A stretch of DNA of 64,000 nt from assembly GCF_029813115.1 (NCBI RefSeq), contig NZ_JAPZDS010000001.1, positions 248,001 through 312,000 of the forward strand. Direction: 5' to 3'. This DNA comes from Aureimonas sp. SK2 (GTDB lineage Bacteria > Pseudomonadota > Alphaproteobacteria > Rhizobiales > Rhizobiaceae). Both the position numbers and the translations under genes were made by a program. Numbering within the stretch: the stretch's first letter is position 1; the number at the start of each line of letters is the position of its first letter. The notes under the pieces were generated by a model. The model was given only the letters and a program-made list of their open reading frames with translations. It was not told the origin of the DNA and searched no databases. Shown one piece after another: positions 48,701 to 56,851 of this stretch.

Positions 48701-48837
48701 AAGGAAACCGCGCGGGCGCTCGCGAGGCGACCCTTGCCGGCGACGCGCATCGGCTCGCGCGCGGCCGACGCGTCGGGCTGGAAATGCACGGCTGCCGGCG
48801 CCGTGACGTTTGCGGGGGCGGTCGGGTTCATGCTCAT
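45760..48837 (-). CDS. soxA: Sarcosine oxidase alpha subunit
   Basis: A 1025-residue subunit. The N-terminal part has [20 protein letters not shown] and [20 protein letters not shown]. Next is a pyridine nucleotide fold ([18 protein letters not shown] near 195). The C-terminal third is GcvT-like and binds folate ([61 protein letters not shown]). It receives the methyl group as methylene-tetrahydrofolate. The start MSMNPTAP overlaps the soxD stop as ATGA. Confidence 0.96.
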   Translation of the reverse strand: [1025 protein letters not shown]

Positions 48838-49136
48838 GCCTGGTCTCCCCCGGCCGGAGCCTCGAGCGGACGCGGCTCGCCCGCCTTGTAGGTGGTCTCG
48901 AACTTGTCGGTCACGGTGTCGCGGATCGCGTTGAAGAAGCGTCCGCAGCCGTGGATGTGCCGCCAGCGCTCGAAGTGCCGGCCGCGCGGATTGGTGCGGA
49001 TGTAGAGGAAGTCGCGCCACTCGGACTCCGACAGCGCGGACGGGTCGAGCGGACGCGCGATATGCGCCTCGCCGGCATAGGCGAACTCGACCTCGGGCCG
49101 CTCGGCGCGGCAATAGGGGCAGGTGATGAGGAGCAT
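48834..49136 (-). CDS. soxD: Sarcosine oxidase delta subunit
   Basis: A 100-residue zinc-binding subunit with CPYC at 6-9 and HIHGCGRFFNAIRDT giving His60/His62 and Cys64. The stretch WRDFLYIRTNPRG is characteristic of SoxD. The subunit helps hold the alpha-beta core together. It lies 11 bases after soxB and overlaps soxA by four bases. Confidence 0.95.
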   Translation of the reverse strand: MLLITCPYCRAERPEVEFAYAGEAHIARPLDPSALSESEWRDFLYIRTNPRGRHFERWRHIHGCGRFFNAIRDTVTDKFETTYKAGEPRPLEAPAGGDQA

Positions 49137-49147
49137 GGCCGGAATCC

Positions 49148-50401
49148 TCAGTGCGCGACGGCGGCGGCGGCCGCCTCGTCGATCAGGCGGCCCGTGGCGA
49201 AGCGCTCGATCGTGAAGGGGGCGTTGATCGCGTGCGGTTCGTCGCGGGCGATCGTGTGGGCGAAGACGTGGCCGGAGCCCGGCGTCGCCTTGAAGCCGCC
49301 GGTGCCCCAGCCGCAGTTGACGTAGAGGCCGCCGACCGGCGTCTTGGCGATGATCGGCGAACGATCGGGCGTGACGTCGACGATGCCGCCCCATTTGCGC
49401 AGCATGCGCATGCGGTTGAAGATCGGGAACACCTCGACGATGGAGGCCAGCGTGTGCTCGATCAGCGGCAGGCCGCCGCGCTGCGAGTAGCTGACATACT
49501 GGTCGGTGCCCGAACCGATCACGAGTTCGCCCTTGTCGGACTGCGACAGGTAGGCATGCACCGTGTTGGACATGACGACGCAGGGGAAGATCGGCTTCAC
49601 CGGCTCCGACACCAGCGCCTGGAGCGGATAGCTCTCCAGCGGCAGGCGCACGCCCGCCGTGTCCATCACGACGGAGGTGTTGCCGGCGGCCGAGACCGCG
49701 ACCTTCTTGGCCTTGATGAAGCCCTTGGCTGTCTCGACGCCCGTGACGCGGCCGTTGGCGTCCTGGCGGATGGCGAGCACCGGGCAGTTCTGGATGATGT
49801 CGACGCCGCGCGCCGCGGCGCCGCGCGCATAGCCCCAGGCCACCGCGTCGTGGCGCGCCACGCCGCCGCGTCGCTGGAGGGCGGCCCCGACGACGGGATA
49901 GCGGGCATTGGCCGCGATGTTGAGCGGCGGGCAGTAATCCTTGGCTTGGCTCGCCGTCAGCCACTCGTTGTCGATGCCGTTGAGGCGGTTGGAGTGGATG
50001 TGGCGCTTGAAGCTTTGCTCGTCGTGCACCGTGTGCGCCAGCATCATCACGCCGCGCTGCGAGAACATGACGTTGTAGTTCAGCTCCTGGGAGAGGCCCT
50101 CCCAGAGCTTCATCGCATGCTCGTAGAGATGCGCGCTCTCGTCGTAGAGGTAGTTGGAGCGGACGATCGTGGTGTTGCGGCCGGTGTTGCCGCCGCCGAG
50201 CCAGCCCTTGTCGATCACCGCGACCTTGGTGATGCCGTGCTCCTTGGCGAGGTAGTAGGCCGCCGCGAGGCCGTGTCCGCCGGCGCCGACGATGATCACG
50301 TCGTACTCGGCCTTGGGCTCGGCCGCAGGCCACTGCGGATCCCAGGTCTTGTTGCCTTTCATGGCCTTGGCCAGAAGCGTCGGGAGTGAAAAGCGGCTCA
50401 T
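49148..50401 (-). CDS. soxB: Sarcosine oxidase beta subunit
   Basis: A 417-residue flavoprotein that oxidises sarcosine. FAD fold: [19 protein letters not shown] (33-51) and later [20 protein letters not shown]. The ARHDAVAWG segment contains His184, the likely site of covalent FMN attachment by analogy with characterised SoxB. The ATG at 50401 with GAGGTCCTCC upstream heads the operon soxB-soxD-soxA-soxG-glyA-sdaA. A direct repeat upstream may bind an activator. Confidence 0.96.
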   Translation of the reverse strand: MSRFSLPTLLAKAMKGNKTWDPQWPAAEPKAEYDVIIVGAGGHGLAAAYYLAKEHGITKVAVIDKGWLGGGNTGRNTTIVRSNYLYDESAHLYEHAMKLWEGLSQELNYNVMFSQRGVMMLAHTVHDEQSFKRHIHSNRLNGIDNEWLTASQAKDYCPPLNIAANARYPVVGAALQRRGGVARHDAVAWGYARGAAARGVDIIQNCPVLAIRQDANGRVTGVETAKGFIKAKKVAVSAAGNTSVVMDTAGVRLPLESYPLQALVSEPVKPIFPCVVMSNTVHAYLSQSDKGELVIGSGTDQYVSYSQRGGLPLIEHTLASIVEVFPIFNRMRMLRKWGGIVDVTPDRSPIIAKTPVGGLYVNCGWGTGGFKATPGSGHVFAHTIARDEPHAINAPFTIERFATGRLIDEAAAAAVAH

Positions 50402-50463
50402 GGAGGACCTCTTCGCAGGATCGAGCGACGGTATGACGCGGCGACGGAGAGCGAACAGGATCG

Positions 50464-50492
50464 TTGCGCCACCCTTCAAGATGTTTGCGCCA
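50464..50492. promoter_or_regulatory. TTGCGCCA direct repeat, 21 bp apart, upstream of soxB
   Basis: Two exact TTGCGCCA copies (50464-50471 and 50485-50492) lie 62-92 bases upstream of the soxB ATG. A 21-bp period is two helical turns, the usual spacing of half-sites for AraC-family activators, which control sarcosine and betaine genes in pseudomonads. No such regulator gene lies next to the operon here. Confidence 0.4.
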
Positions 50493-50568
50493 AACCGTGT
50501 CGAGCGCGAGGCGGCAAGGCTTCGTCGCTCCTGATTTTCGAAGATGCCGGCCTTGCTGCGGCGGCGCG

Positions 50569-51597
50569 TCAGGCGCCGAGCGTCTGCCGGATCCAGTCCG
50601 CGATCCGGCGGGCCAGCGGCTCCGTCGTGCCCGGCGAGCGGAGGTCGCCGGCGATGACGTGCTGGCTGGGGTCGGTGCTGTCCTCGACCGGGACCAGTTC
50701 GTGCGGTCCGCCCCAGCGGCCGGCGAGGGCGACCGTGCGCTCGGGATCGACCACTTCGTCGCGCGGGCTGTAGAGGAAGAGGGCGGGTGTCTGGATCGTG
50801 GACAGGTCGAGACGGTTCGCGACCTCCACCAGCCGCGCCATGGGCAGGAGGGCGGCGGTCGGGTAGCTGCGCGTCCAGACACCGTCCGGCGCACCCTCGG
50901 ACACATCCGACGCGTAGGTCTCGGGGCCGAGCCAGGGCAGGAGGTCCCGCGCGAAGGGGACGGTCAGGAGGAACGAGCGCCAGTTCCGTAGGCCGAAGTT
51001 CGGAGAAATCTCCACAAGGGCGGCCAGACCTTCCGAAAGGTCCGGCCGGCTGGCGCCGACGGTCGCAAGGGTCGCGCCGGTGGAGGTGCCGATCACGACG
51101 ACGCGCTCGCCGATCCGGCGGCCGATCGCCATGGCCTCGGCGAAGTCGTCGATCCAGTCCCCGACCGTCGGCTCGGCCATCGCGGCGGCGTCGCGGCCGT
51201 GCCCGGCTAGCCTGACATAGAAGAGGTTCGCGCCCAGTTCGCGCGCCACAGCGTCGGCGAGCGGCCGCGTCTCGCCTTTCGACGCCGAGAAGCCGTGGAT
51301 GTAGACGATCGCGAGCGGCGTCTTGGCGCGCGAAGCCGGATAGGCCCAGACGATCTCCTTCTCGGCTTCCGGGCGCAGATTCGGAACATTGGCTTCCTCC
51401 CCCGCGAGATAGCGCGCCGGGTCGGCGCCGATCACCGCCGGGCCGAAATCCGTCGTCAACCGCGCGGGCTCGCGCGGGCCGAAGACGAAGGCGAGGGCCA
51501 GAGCGAGGAGCGCGAGCCCCAGAAGCACCAGGACGAGGCGCCAGACGAGGCGGCGCTTCGGTTTGGCCGGGGGCGAGGCGGGCTCAGTCGTCGTCAT
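50569..51597 (-). CDS. Membrane-anchored alpha/beta hydrolase
   Basis: A 342-residue protein with one N-terminal membrane anchor (about 17-40, preceded by KPKRR) and an alpha/beta hydrolase domain: [27 protein letters not shown], nucleophile Ser172 in [12 protein letters not shown], Asp in SPRDEVVD and His in SQHVIAGD. It resembles monoacylglycerol lipase-like esterases, with the catalytic domain outside the cytoplasm. It overlaps the GNAT gene start region by 14 bases at its N-terminal end. Substrate unknown. Confidence 0.82.
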   Translation of the reverse strand: MTTTEPASPPAKPKRRLVWRLVLVLLGLALLALALAFVFGPREPARLTTDFGPAVIGADPARYLAGEEANVPNLRPEAEKEIVWAYPASRAKTPLAIVYIHGFSASKGETRPLADAVARELGANLFYVRLAGHGRDAAAMAEPTVGDWIDDFAEAMAIGRRIGERVVVIGTSTGATLATVGASRPDLSEGLAALVEISPNFGLRNWRSFLLTVPFARDLLPWLGPETYASDVSEGAPDGVWTRSYPTAALLPMARLVEVANRLDLSTIQTPALFLYSPRDEVVDPERTVALAGRWGGPHELVPVEDSTDPSQHVIAGDLRSPGTTEPLARRIADWIRQTLGA

Positions 51598-52108
51598 AGG
51601 CGGCCGTCGTGACTTCGCGGGTGGAAACGGGACGGAAGCCCATCTTGCGGTAGAGCGGAAGGGCGGCGGGGTGGTCCAGCGTGTTCGTCTCGACGGTCAG
51701 CGCACTCGGCATCTCCTCGAAGCCGGCTGATATGGCTTGGCTGAGAAGATGACGGGCGAGACCCTGGCCGCGGAACTCCGGCATGATGCCGAAATGGACG
51801 AGCCGCGTCTCGCGCGGCGCTCTCCCGGCGTCGAGCTCGAACCAGCCGGCGGGCGCGCCGTCGCAGTAGAGGATGCGCATGCGCACGTTGGGCGCGTGGA
51901 TCTCGCGCGCCAGCGCCTCGTCGCCGAGGTTCCGCGAGGTCCAGTGATGGCCCCGCCCGACCGCGGCATAGAGAAAGCGATAATAGGCCAGCGGGATCTG
52001 GCGCACCTTGAGGACCTCGTAGGCCCGGCCGTTTCTGGGCGCAGGCACGGGCGGCTCGGGAAGCTGGTGCATCACGAGCTGCGTGACGGTGGTCCTCAGA
52101 ATGCGCAT
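51584..52108 (-). CDS. GNAT-family acetyltransferase
   Basis: A 174-residue N-acetyltransferase. The acetyl-CoA loop is VHFGIMPEFRGQGLARHLLS (about 108-127), and HPAALPLYRKMGFRPVSTRE is the usual C-terminal strand. Substrate cannot be deduced. The ATG at 52108 lies 10 bases past the sseA stop, and its end overlaps the hydrolase start, so sseA, this gene and the hydrolase probably form one transcript. Confidence 0.85.
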   Translation of the reverse strand: MRILRTTVTQLVMHQLPEPPVPAPRNGRAYEVLKVRQIPLAYYRFLYAAVGRGHHWTSRNLGDEALAREIHAPNVRMRILYCDGAPAGWFELDAGRAPRETRLVHFGIMPEFRGQGLARHLLSQAISAGFEEMPSALTVETNTLDHPAALPLYRKMGFRPVSTREVTTAAYDDD

Positions 52109-52118
52109 GGAGGTCGGT

Positions 52119-52979
52119 TCAAGTCCTTCGGGAAGCGGGTCCGCCTTCCACAGGCGTGTCGGGGCGCGAGCCCCATTCGGTCCAGGAGCCGTCATAGAGC
52201 TTCACGTCGCTCTTGTGGAGCGAGGCGAGCGCGAAATTGATGGTCGCCGCGGTGACGCCCGAGCCGCAGGAGGTGACGACCGGGGCGTCGAGATCGACGC
52301 CCGCTTCTTCGAAGAGGCGCTTGAGCTCCTCCGGCGACTTCAGCCGGCCGCCGTCCGAGAGGTCCGAAGCGGGCAGGGAGCGCGCGCCGGGCATGTGGCC
52401 GCCGCGAACGCCGGGGCGAGGCTCCGGCGCCTCGGCCGAGAAGCGGGCGGCGGGACGGGCATCGGCGATCTGGCGCGAGCCGCTGTCCACGATGGCGCGC
52501 ATCTCGTCGAGCGACGCCACGGCATCGGCGTCGAACACGGCATGAAACTCGGCGGGGGTGACGTCGGGCTCGCCGGTCTCGACCGGGCGGCTTTCCGCGA
52601 TCCAGGCGGGATAGCCGCCGTCGAGGATGCGCACGTCCTTCGCGCCGAAGGTGCGAAGCATCCACCAGACGCGCGGCGCGCTGAAGAGGCCCATGCCGTC
52701 GTAGACGACGATCGTGTCCGTCTCGCTCAAGCCGAGAGCGCCTGCGGCCTCGGCGAAGCGCTCGGCGGAGGGAAGCGTGTGCGGCAGGTCGAAGGTTGGA
52801 TCCACCACGGCGTCCTGGTCGAAGAACACGGCGCCGGGAATGTGTCCGACGAGATACTCGGCATGGCCGAAGCGCTTCTGCGCCGGCAGGTACCAGGAGG
52901 CATCGACGATCGAGAGGCCTGGGTGGCCGATCTCGGCGGCGAGCTGTTCGGCGGAGATCAGGAACGGGTTCTGGCTCAT
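52119..52979 (-). CDS. sseA: 3-mercaptopyruvate sulfurtransferase
   Basis: A 286-residue tandem rhodanese. The active-site loop CGSGVTA with Cys238 is the mercaptopyruvate-type sequence, as opposed to CRxGxx of thiosulfate rhodaneses. The N-terminal inactive domain contains VDASWYLPAQKR and GHIPGAVFFDQD. It transfers sulfur from 3-mercaptopyruvate to thiols or cyanide. It lies 24 bases downstream of the AlaX gene, in a group with cysK that suggests cysteine and sulfur handling. Confidence 0.92.
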   Translation of the reverse strand: MSQNPFLISAEQLAAEIGHPGLSIVDASWYLPAQKRFGHAEYLVGHIPGAVFFDQDAVVDPTFDLPHTLPSAERFAEAAGALGLSETDTIVVYDGMGLFSAPRVWWMLRTFGAKDVRILDGGYPAWIAESRPVETGEPDVTPAEFHAVFDADAVASLDEMRAIVDSGSRQIADARPAARFSAEAPEPRPGVRGGHMPGARSLPASDLSDGGRLKSPEELKRLFEEAGVDLDAPVVTSCGSGVTAATINFALASLHKSDVKLYDGSWTEWGSRPDTPVEGGPASRRT

Positions 52980-53003
52980 GGTGTGCCTCGGAGGACGGTC
53001 ATG

Positions 53004-53741
53004 TCAGGTGGCAGGGGCACCGAGGCGGAGACGGAAGCGACGGTTGGTGCGCCCCTTCTTCTCGATCTTGGCCACGTGGATCTCGCCGATTTCCTGCGTT
53101 TCGCCGACATGCGTTCCGCCGCAGGGCTGGGAATCCACCGCGCCGTCCTGGCCGATCGCCACAACGCGCACGCGCCCCGTGCCGCGCGGCGGGCGCACGT
53201 TGGCGGACTTCACGAGCCCTGGATTGGCGTCGAGCTCTTCGTCGGTGATCCAGCGGGTGAAGACCTTGTGGTTCTCTGCGACGAGCTTCGCCAGGGCTCG
53301 GGTCACCTCGTCCTTGTCGGTGTCGGCTTCGGGCATGTCGAAATCGAGGCGCCCCTCGTCCTCACCGACCGCCGCGCCCGTCACCGGGAAGGGGCAGACC
53401 ACGGTCAGCAAATGGAGCGCCGTGTGCATGCGCATCAGCTTGTAGCGGCGAGCCCAATCGACATGGAGCACCACCGTCTCGCCCGCCGCTGGCACATCGC
53501 CTTCGCCCAGGTGAAGGACGATGGCCGAGCGGTCCTCGCCATAGCGGGTGTCCGTCACCGCGATCTGCTGGCCGTCGGGAAGCTCGATCACGCCCGTGTC
53601 GCCGGGCTGGCCGCCGCCCGCGGGATAGAAGTTGCAGCGATCCACGACGATGCCGCGCTCGCCCTCGTGTGCGACGACGCGCGCTTCGAGGGTCGAGAGA
53701 TAGGCGTCGTCGAGATAGGCGGGCTCAGTCCGACCGGCCAT
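53004..53741 (-). CDS. AlaX-type alanyl-tRNA editing protein
   Basis: A 245-residue free-standing editing domain related to the C-terminal part of alanyl-tRNA synthetase. Metal ligands are His106 and His110 (MHTALH) and Cys207 and His211 (SQPCGGTHVGET). The AGGGQPGDTG segment belongs to the same fold. It removes serine or glycine wrongly attached to tRNA-Ala. Its ATG is 2 bases from the cysK stop, so it is translated with cysK. Confidence 0.92.
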   Translation of the reverse strand: MAGRTEPAYLDDAYLSTLEARVVAHEGERGIVVDRCNFYPAGGGQPGDTGVIELPDGQQIAVTDTRYGEDRSAIVLHLGEGDVPAAGETVVLHVDWARRYKLMRMHTALHLLTVVCPFPVTGAAVGEDEGRLDFDMPEADTDKDEVTRALAKLVAENHKVFTRWITDEELDANPGLVKSANVRPPRGTGRVRVVAIGQDGAVDSQPCGGTHVGETQEIGEIHVAKIEKKGRTNRRFRLRLGAPAT

Positions 53742-53743
53742 GG

Positions 53744-54781
53744 TCAGACGGCCTCGTAGGGAATGTCGATGGCCGGCTTGCGCTCCAGCCATTCGGGCAC
53801 GGGCAGGTTCTTCTCGCGCAGGAACGCGGGGTTGAAGAGCTTCGACTGGTAGCGGTTGCCGTAGTCGCACAGGATCGTCACGATCGTGTGGCCCGGTCCC
53901 ATCTCCTTCGCCATGCGGATGGCACCCGCGATGTTGACGCCCGACGAGCCGCCGAGGCAGAGGCCCTCCTCGCCGATCAGGTCGAAGATGATCGGCAGCG
54001 CCTCCTCGTCGGGGATCTGGTAGGCGAAGTCCGGCGCGAAGCCTTCGAGATTGGCCGTGACGCGGCCCTGGCCGATGCCCTCGGTGATGGAGCCGCCCTC
54101 CGAGGCGAACCGGCCGGTCGTGTAGTAGCTGTAGAGCGCGGCGCCCATCGGGTCGGCGATGCCGATCTTGATGTGGCCGGAGTGGCGCTTCAGGCCCATG
54201 GCCGTGCCGGCCAGCGTGCCGCCCGTGCCCACGGCGCAGATGAAGCCGTCCACCTGGCCGCCGGTCTGCTGCCAGATCTCCTCGGCGGTGGTCACGACAT
54301 GCCCGTCGCGGTTGGCCGTGTTGTCGAACTGGTTGGCCCAGATGGCGCCGCCGGGCGCCGTGCGGGCGAGCTGCTCGGCAAGGCGGCCGGAGAGCTTCAC
54401 GTAGTTGTTGGGGTTCTTGTAGGGGACGGCCGGAACCTCGATCAGCTCGGCACCCCAGAGGCGCAGCGCGTCCTTCTTCTCCTGGCTCTGCGTCTCGGGG
54501 ATCACGATCACGGTCTTGTAGCCGAGCGCGTCGGCCACCATCGCGAGGCCGATGCCGGTGTTGCCGGCCGTGCCCTCGACGATTGTGCCGCCGGGCTGGA
54601 GGAGGCCACGCGCCTCCGCGTCGCGGATGATGAAGAGGGCGGCGCGGTCCTTGACCGACTGGCCGGGGTTCATGAACTCCGCCTTGCCGTAGATCTCGCA
54701 GCCGGTCAGCTCCGAAGCCTTGGCGAGGCGGATCAGCGGCGTGTTGCCGATGGCGTCGATAACGGCATTGTATCTGGGCAT
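53744..54781 (-). CDS. cysK: Cysteine synthase A (O-acetylserine sulfhydrylase)
   Basis: A 345-residue fold-type II PLP enzyme with PLP Lys44 in NPGQSVKDRAA, EGTAGNTGIGLA, VGTGGTLAGTAMGLK and CDYGNRYQSKLFN. It makes cysteine from O-acetylserine and sulfide. The close relative cystathionine beta-synthase shares these motifs, but length and the SVKDRAA form favour cysteine synthase. I prefer ATG 54781 over a longer frame because the family N-terminus YNAVIDAIGNTPL follows directly. It heads cysK-alaX-sseA. Confidence 0.92.
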   Translation of the reverse strand: MPRYNAVIDAIGNTPLIRLAKASELTGCEIYGKAEFMNPGQSVKDRAALFIIRDAEARGLLQPGGTIVEGTAGNTGIGLAMVADALGYKTVIVIPETQSQEKKDALRLWGAELIEVPAVPYKNPNNYVKLSGRLAEQLARTAPGGAIWANQFDNTANRDGHVVTTAEEIWQQTGGQVDGFICAVGTGGTLAGTAMGLKRHSGHIKIGIADPMGAALYSYYTTGRFASEGGSITEGIGQGRVTANLEGFAPDFAYQIPDEEALPIIFDLIGEEGLCLGGSSGVNIAGAIRMAKEMGPGHTIVTILCDYGNRYQSKLFNPAFLREKNLPVPEWLERKPAIDIPYEAV

Positions 54782-54898
54782 GAGGTCCTGGCGGCCGGAT
54801 TCGTTTGTTCGGACGGTAAGGTGCGGCGCCGGGCGAGACAAGGAAGGGCTTGCTGGGGGAAAGACATCCGGCGCAACGCGATTTCAGATCGGCTGGCG

Positions 54899-55201
54899 TC
54901 AAGCGCGTCCGGCCGGCTCCAGGGCGCGGAGGTCGGGCAGCCCGCGCGGCGCCGGCCCCGCTCCGTCGCGGAGCGCCTTGGCGAGAACCGTCAGGTCGTC
55001 GTCGGCGGGCTTCCAGCCGCAGGGGCAGCCGGCGGGATCTCGATGCGCGCGGGCGATGTCGCGATAGACGGTGCCGAGGGCCTTGGCGAGGAGTTCCAGG
55101 GCTTCCCGCGGCGGCGTGCGCCCGTCCCGCATCGCCAGCTCGAACAGCCGAGCCAGCCCGCAGCCGATCTCGAAGCTCTTTTCCGACGAGGCCCCGCTCA
55201 C
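54899..55201 (-). CDS. Hypothetical protein, 100 aa, GTG start
   Basis: A 100-residue protein beginning at GTG 55201, which overlaps the previous gene's TGA as GTGA. It is helical by appearance, with SFEIGCGLARLFELAMRDG early and a CPCG pair at about 59-62. Its codon bias matches real genes. It lies 117 bases upstream of cysK in the same direction. I do not recognise it; the CPCG motif could bind metal, which is only a guess. Confidence 0.6.
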   Translation of the reverse strand: MSGASSEKSFEIGCGLARLFELAMRDGRTPPREALELLAKALGTVYRDIARAHRDPAGCPCGWKPADDDLTVLAKALRDGAGPAPRGLPDLRALEPAGRA

Positions 55202-55428
55202 CGCGGGCCGTCCAGGGGTTCGGTCGCGACCAGAAGATCGACGACCCGGCGCATGCGCCCGTCGAGGCCGGCATAGGCCTCGAAATCGTCCATCTCGCCA
55301 TGACGCAGGCGGCGGAGCGCGTCGCGCAGTTCCGCCCCGGACACCCGGCTGCGCACCATCTCGTGGACCACGATCGCGCTGACCGGCCCGAGGACGGCGA
55401 GCACTTCGACCGGTGTGACGACGCTCAT
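55198..55428 (-). CDS. Hypothetical protein, 76 aa
   Basis: A 76-residue protein, MSVVTPVEVLAVLGPVSAIVVHEMVRSRVSG onward in short, with a hydrophobic first 25 residues and a charged helical remainder (ELRDALRRLRHGEMDDFEAY). It has GGGAGA upstream and sits at the head of a two-gene overlapping unit. A 7-bp hairpin in the leader ends next to the ribosome site. No family recognised. Confidence 0.6.
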   Translation of the reverse strand: MSVVTPVEVLAVLGPVSAIVVHEMVRSRVSGAELRDALRRLRHGEMDDFEAYAGLDGRMRRVVDLLVATEPLDGPR

Positions 55429-55439
55429 GGCTTGTCTCC

Positions 55440-55457
55440 CGCACGACCCTTCGTGCG
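55440..55457 (-). promoter_or_regulatory. Leader hairpin abutting the ribosome site of the 76-aa gene
   Basis: A perfect 7-bp stem CGCACGA/TCGTGCG (55440-55446 and 55451-55457) with a 4-base loop. On the minus strand it ends directly before GGGAGA, the ribosome site of the gene starting at 55428, so folding could modulate translation. The stretch further upstream (55460-55535) is AT-rich and probably carries the promoter. Confidence 0.3.
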
Positions 55458-55535
55458 AGAGCGTTCGTAACACTTCAGAAAATCAGCGCAAGATGCTGAA
55501 ATCCGATGATAATTATTCCAATTCCAATCTGCCGT

Positions 55536-56669
55536 TCAGCCAAGCGCGGCGAGGGCGGCGGCGATCACGCGGTCCTGCGTCGGCTCGTCGAGATAGGCGT
55601 GCATCGGCAGGCTGACGACCTCGGCGCAAAGCTGGTCGGTGACCGGCAGGCCGTTGCCCCCGACCGGCCAGTGCTTGTAGGCGGTCTGACGGTGGAGGGG
55701 TTTTCCGTAATAGATCACCGTGGGTACGCCGGCTTCCTTCATGGAGGACATGAAGGCGTCGCGACGCCCGCCGGGCACGCGGATCGTGTACTGCGCCCAG
55801 GTGGATACGACGTCATCGGCGATGGTCTGCGGGGCGACGTGGCCGGAAAGCGCTGTCGTGTAGCGGGCGGCGATGCGCATGCGTGCCTCGATCTCTTCCG
55901 GGAAGAGCGCCAGCTTCTCGACCAGGACGGCCGCCTGGAACGTGTCGAGCCGGCCGGTGAGGCCGAGGCGCACGTTGTCGTACTTGTCGCTGCCGCCGCC
56001 ATGGACGCGGATCGAGCGCAGGACGTCGGCGAGGGCTGCGTCGTCGGTCTGGATCGCGCCGCCGTCGCCGTAGCAGCCGAGGGGCTTGGCCGGATAGAAG
56101 CTCGTCGCCACCACGTCGGCCCAGGCGCCGGCCATGCGACCGTCCAGCGTCGAGCCGTAGCCCTGCGCGGCGTCCGACATCAGGCGCAGGTCGAACGCGT
56201 CGGCCACGCCACGGATGGCGGGATAATCGGCGATCTGGCCGAAAAGATCGACCGCGATGATCGCACGAGGCTTCAGGTCGCCCTTGGCGACGGTCTCCTC
56301 GACCGTGCGGCGCAGGTGCTCGGGGTCCATGTTGAACGTGCCGGGCAGGACGTCCACGAAGACAGGCGAGGCGCCGACGAGGCCGACGACTTCGGCCGTT
56401 GCCGCGAAGGTGAAGCTCGGCACGAACACGGCGTCGCCCGGCCCGATGCCCCAGGCCATCAGCGGCATCAGCAGCGCGTCGGTGCCCGAGGCGCAGGAGA
56501 TCGTATGCGCCAGGCCGCTGAAGGCGGAAAGCTGCGTTTCGAGCTCCGCGACGTCCGGCCCCATGATGAAGGAGCCCTGGTCCATGATGCGCGAGAAGCG
56601 GGCTTCGACGCGTGTGCGGATGCGATCGCGCTGGGTGGCGAGGTCGATGAAGGGAATGGTCTGGCTCAT
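55536..56669 (-). CDS. DegT/DnrJ/EryC1/StrS-family sugar aminotransferase
   Basis: A 377-residue PLP enzyme. SCASGTDALLMPLMAWGIG binds the cofactor phosphate; Asp166 (LMSDAAQGYG) and PLP Lys195 (TSFYPAKPLGCYGDGG) are present. The family aminates nucleotide-linked keto-sugars. The pattern resembles WbpE/WlbC enzymes acting on UDP-3-keto sugars for lipopolysaccharide. It follows a glycosyltransferase gene in the same direction after 182 bases, supporting a polysaccharide role. Confidence 0.9.
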   Translation of the reverse strand: MSQTIPFIDLATQRDRIRTRVEARFSRIMDQGSFIMGPDVAELETQLSAFSGLAHTISCASGTDALLMPLMAWGIGPGDAVFVPSFTFAATAEVVGLVGASPVFVDVLPGTFNMDPEHLRRTVEETVAKGDLKPRAIIAVDLFGQIADYPAIRGVADAFDLRLMSDAAQGYGSTLDGRMAGAWADVVATSFYPAKPLGCYGDGGAIQTDDAALADVLRSIRVHGGGSDKYDNVRLGLTGRLDTFQAAVLVEKLALFPEEIEARMRIAARYTTALSGHVAPQTIADDVVSTWAQYTIRVPGGRRDAFMSSMKEAGVPTVIYYGKPLHRQTAYKHWPVGGNGLPVTDQLCAEVVSLPMHAYLDEPTQDRVIAAALAALG

Positions 56670-56851
56670 GGAGCGTCCTCGGCTTCGCGCCCTCGTGCGG
56701 CGGGCCGCGCGGCCCGTCCGGCCGGTCGCGGTCGGAAAATTCGGTGAGCGGCAGGGCTACCGGTTCGCGCCGGCAAATCAAGCGCCTTGCCGATTTGCCG
56801 CATCACGTTTGGCGTTCGAAGCGGGCGGCGCGTGATCGGACAGGGCTTTCG

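Noticed and set aside
42530-48891. Two antisense frames of over 1000 codons opposite sdaA/glyA and soxA
   Set aside because: Long antisense frames are expected in DNA with strong G/C third-position bias. Their products are His/Asp/Arg-rich without motifs, and the sense genes are unmistakable.
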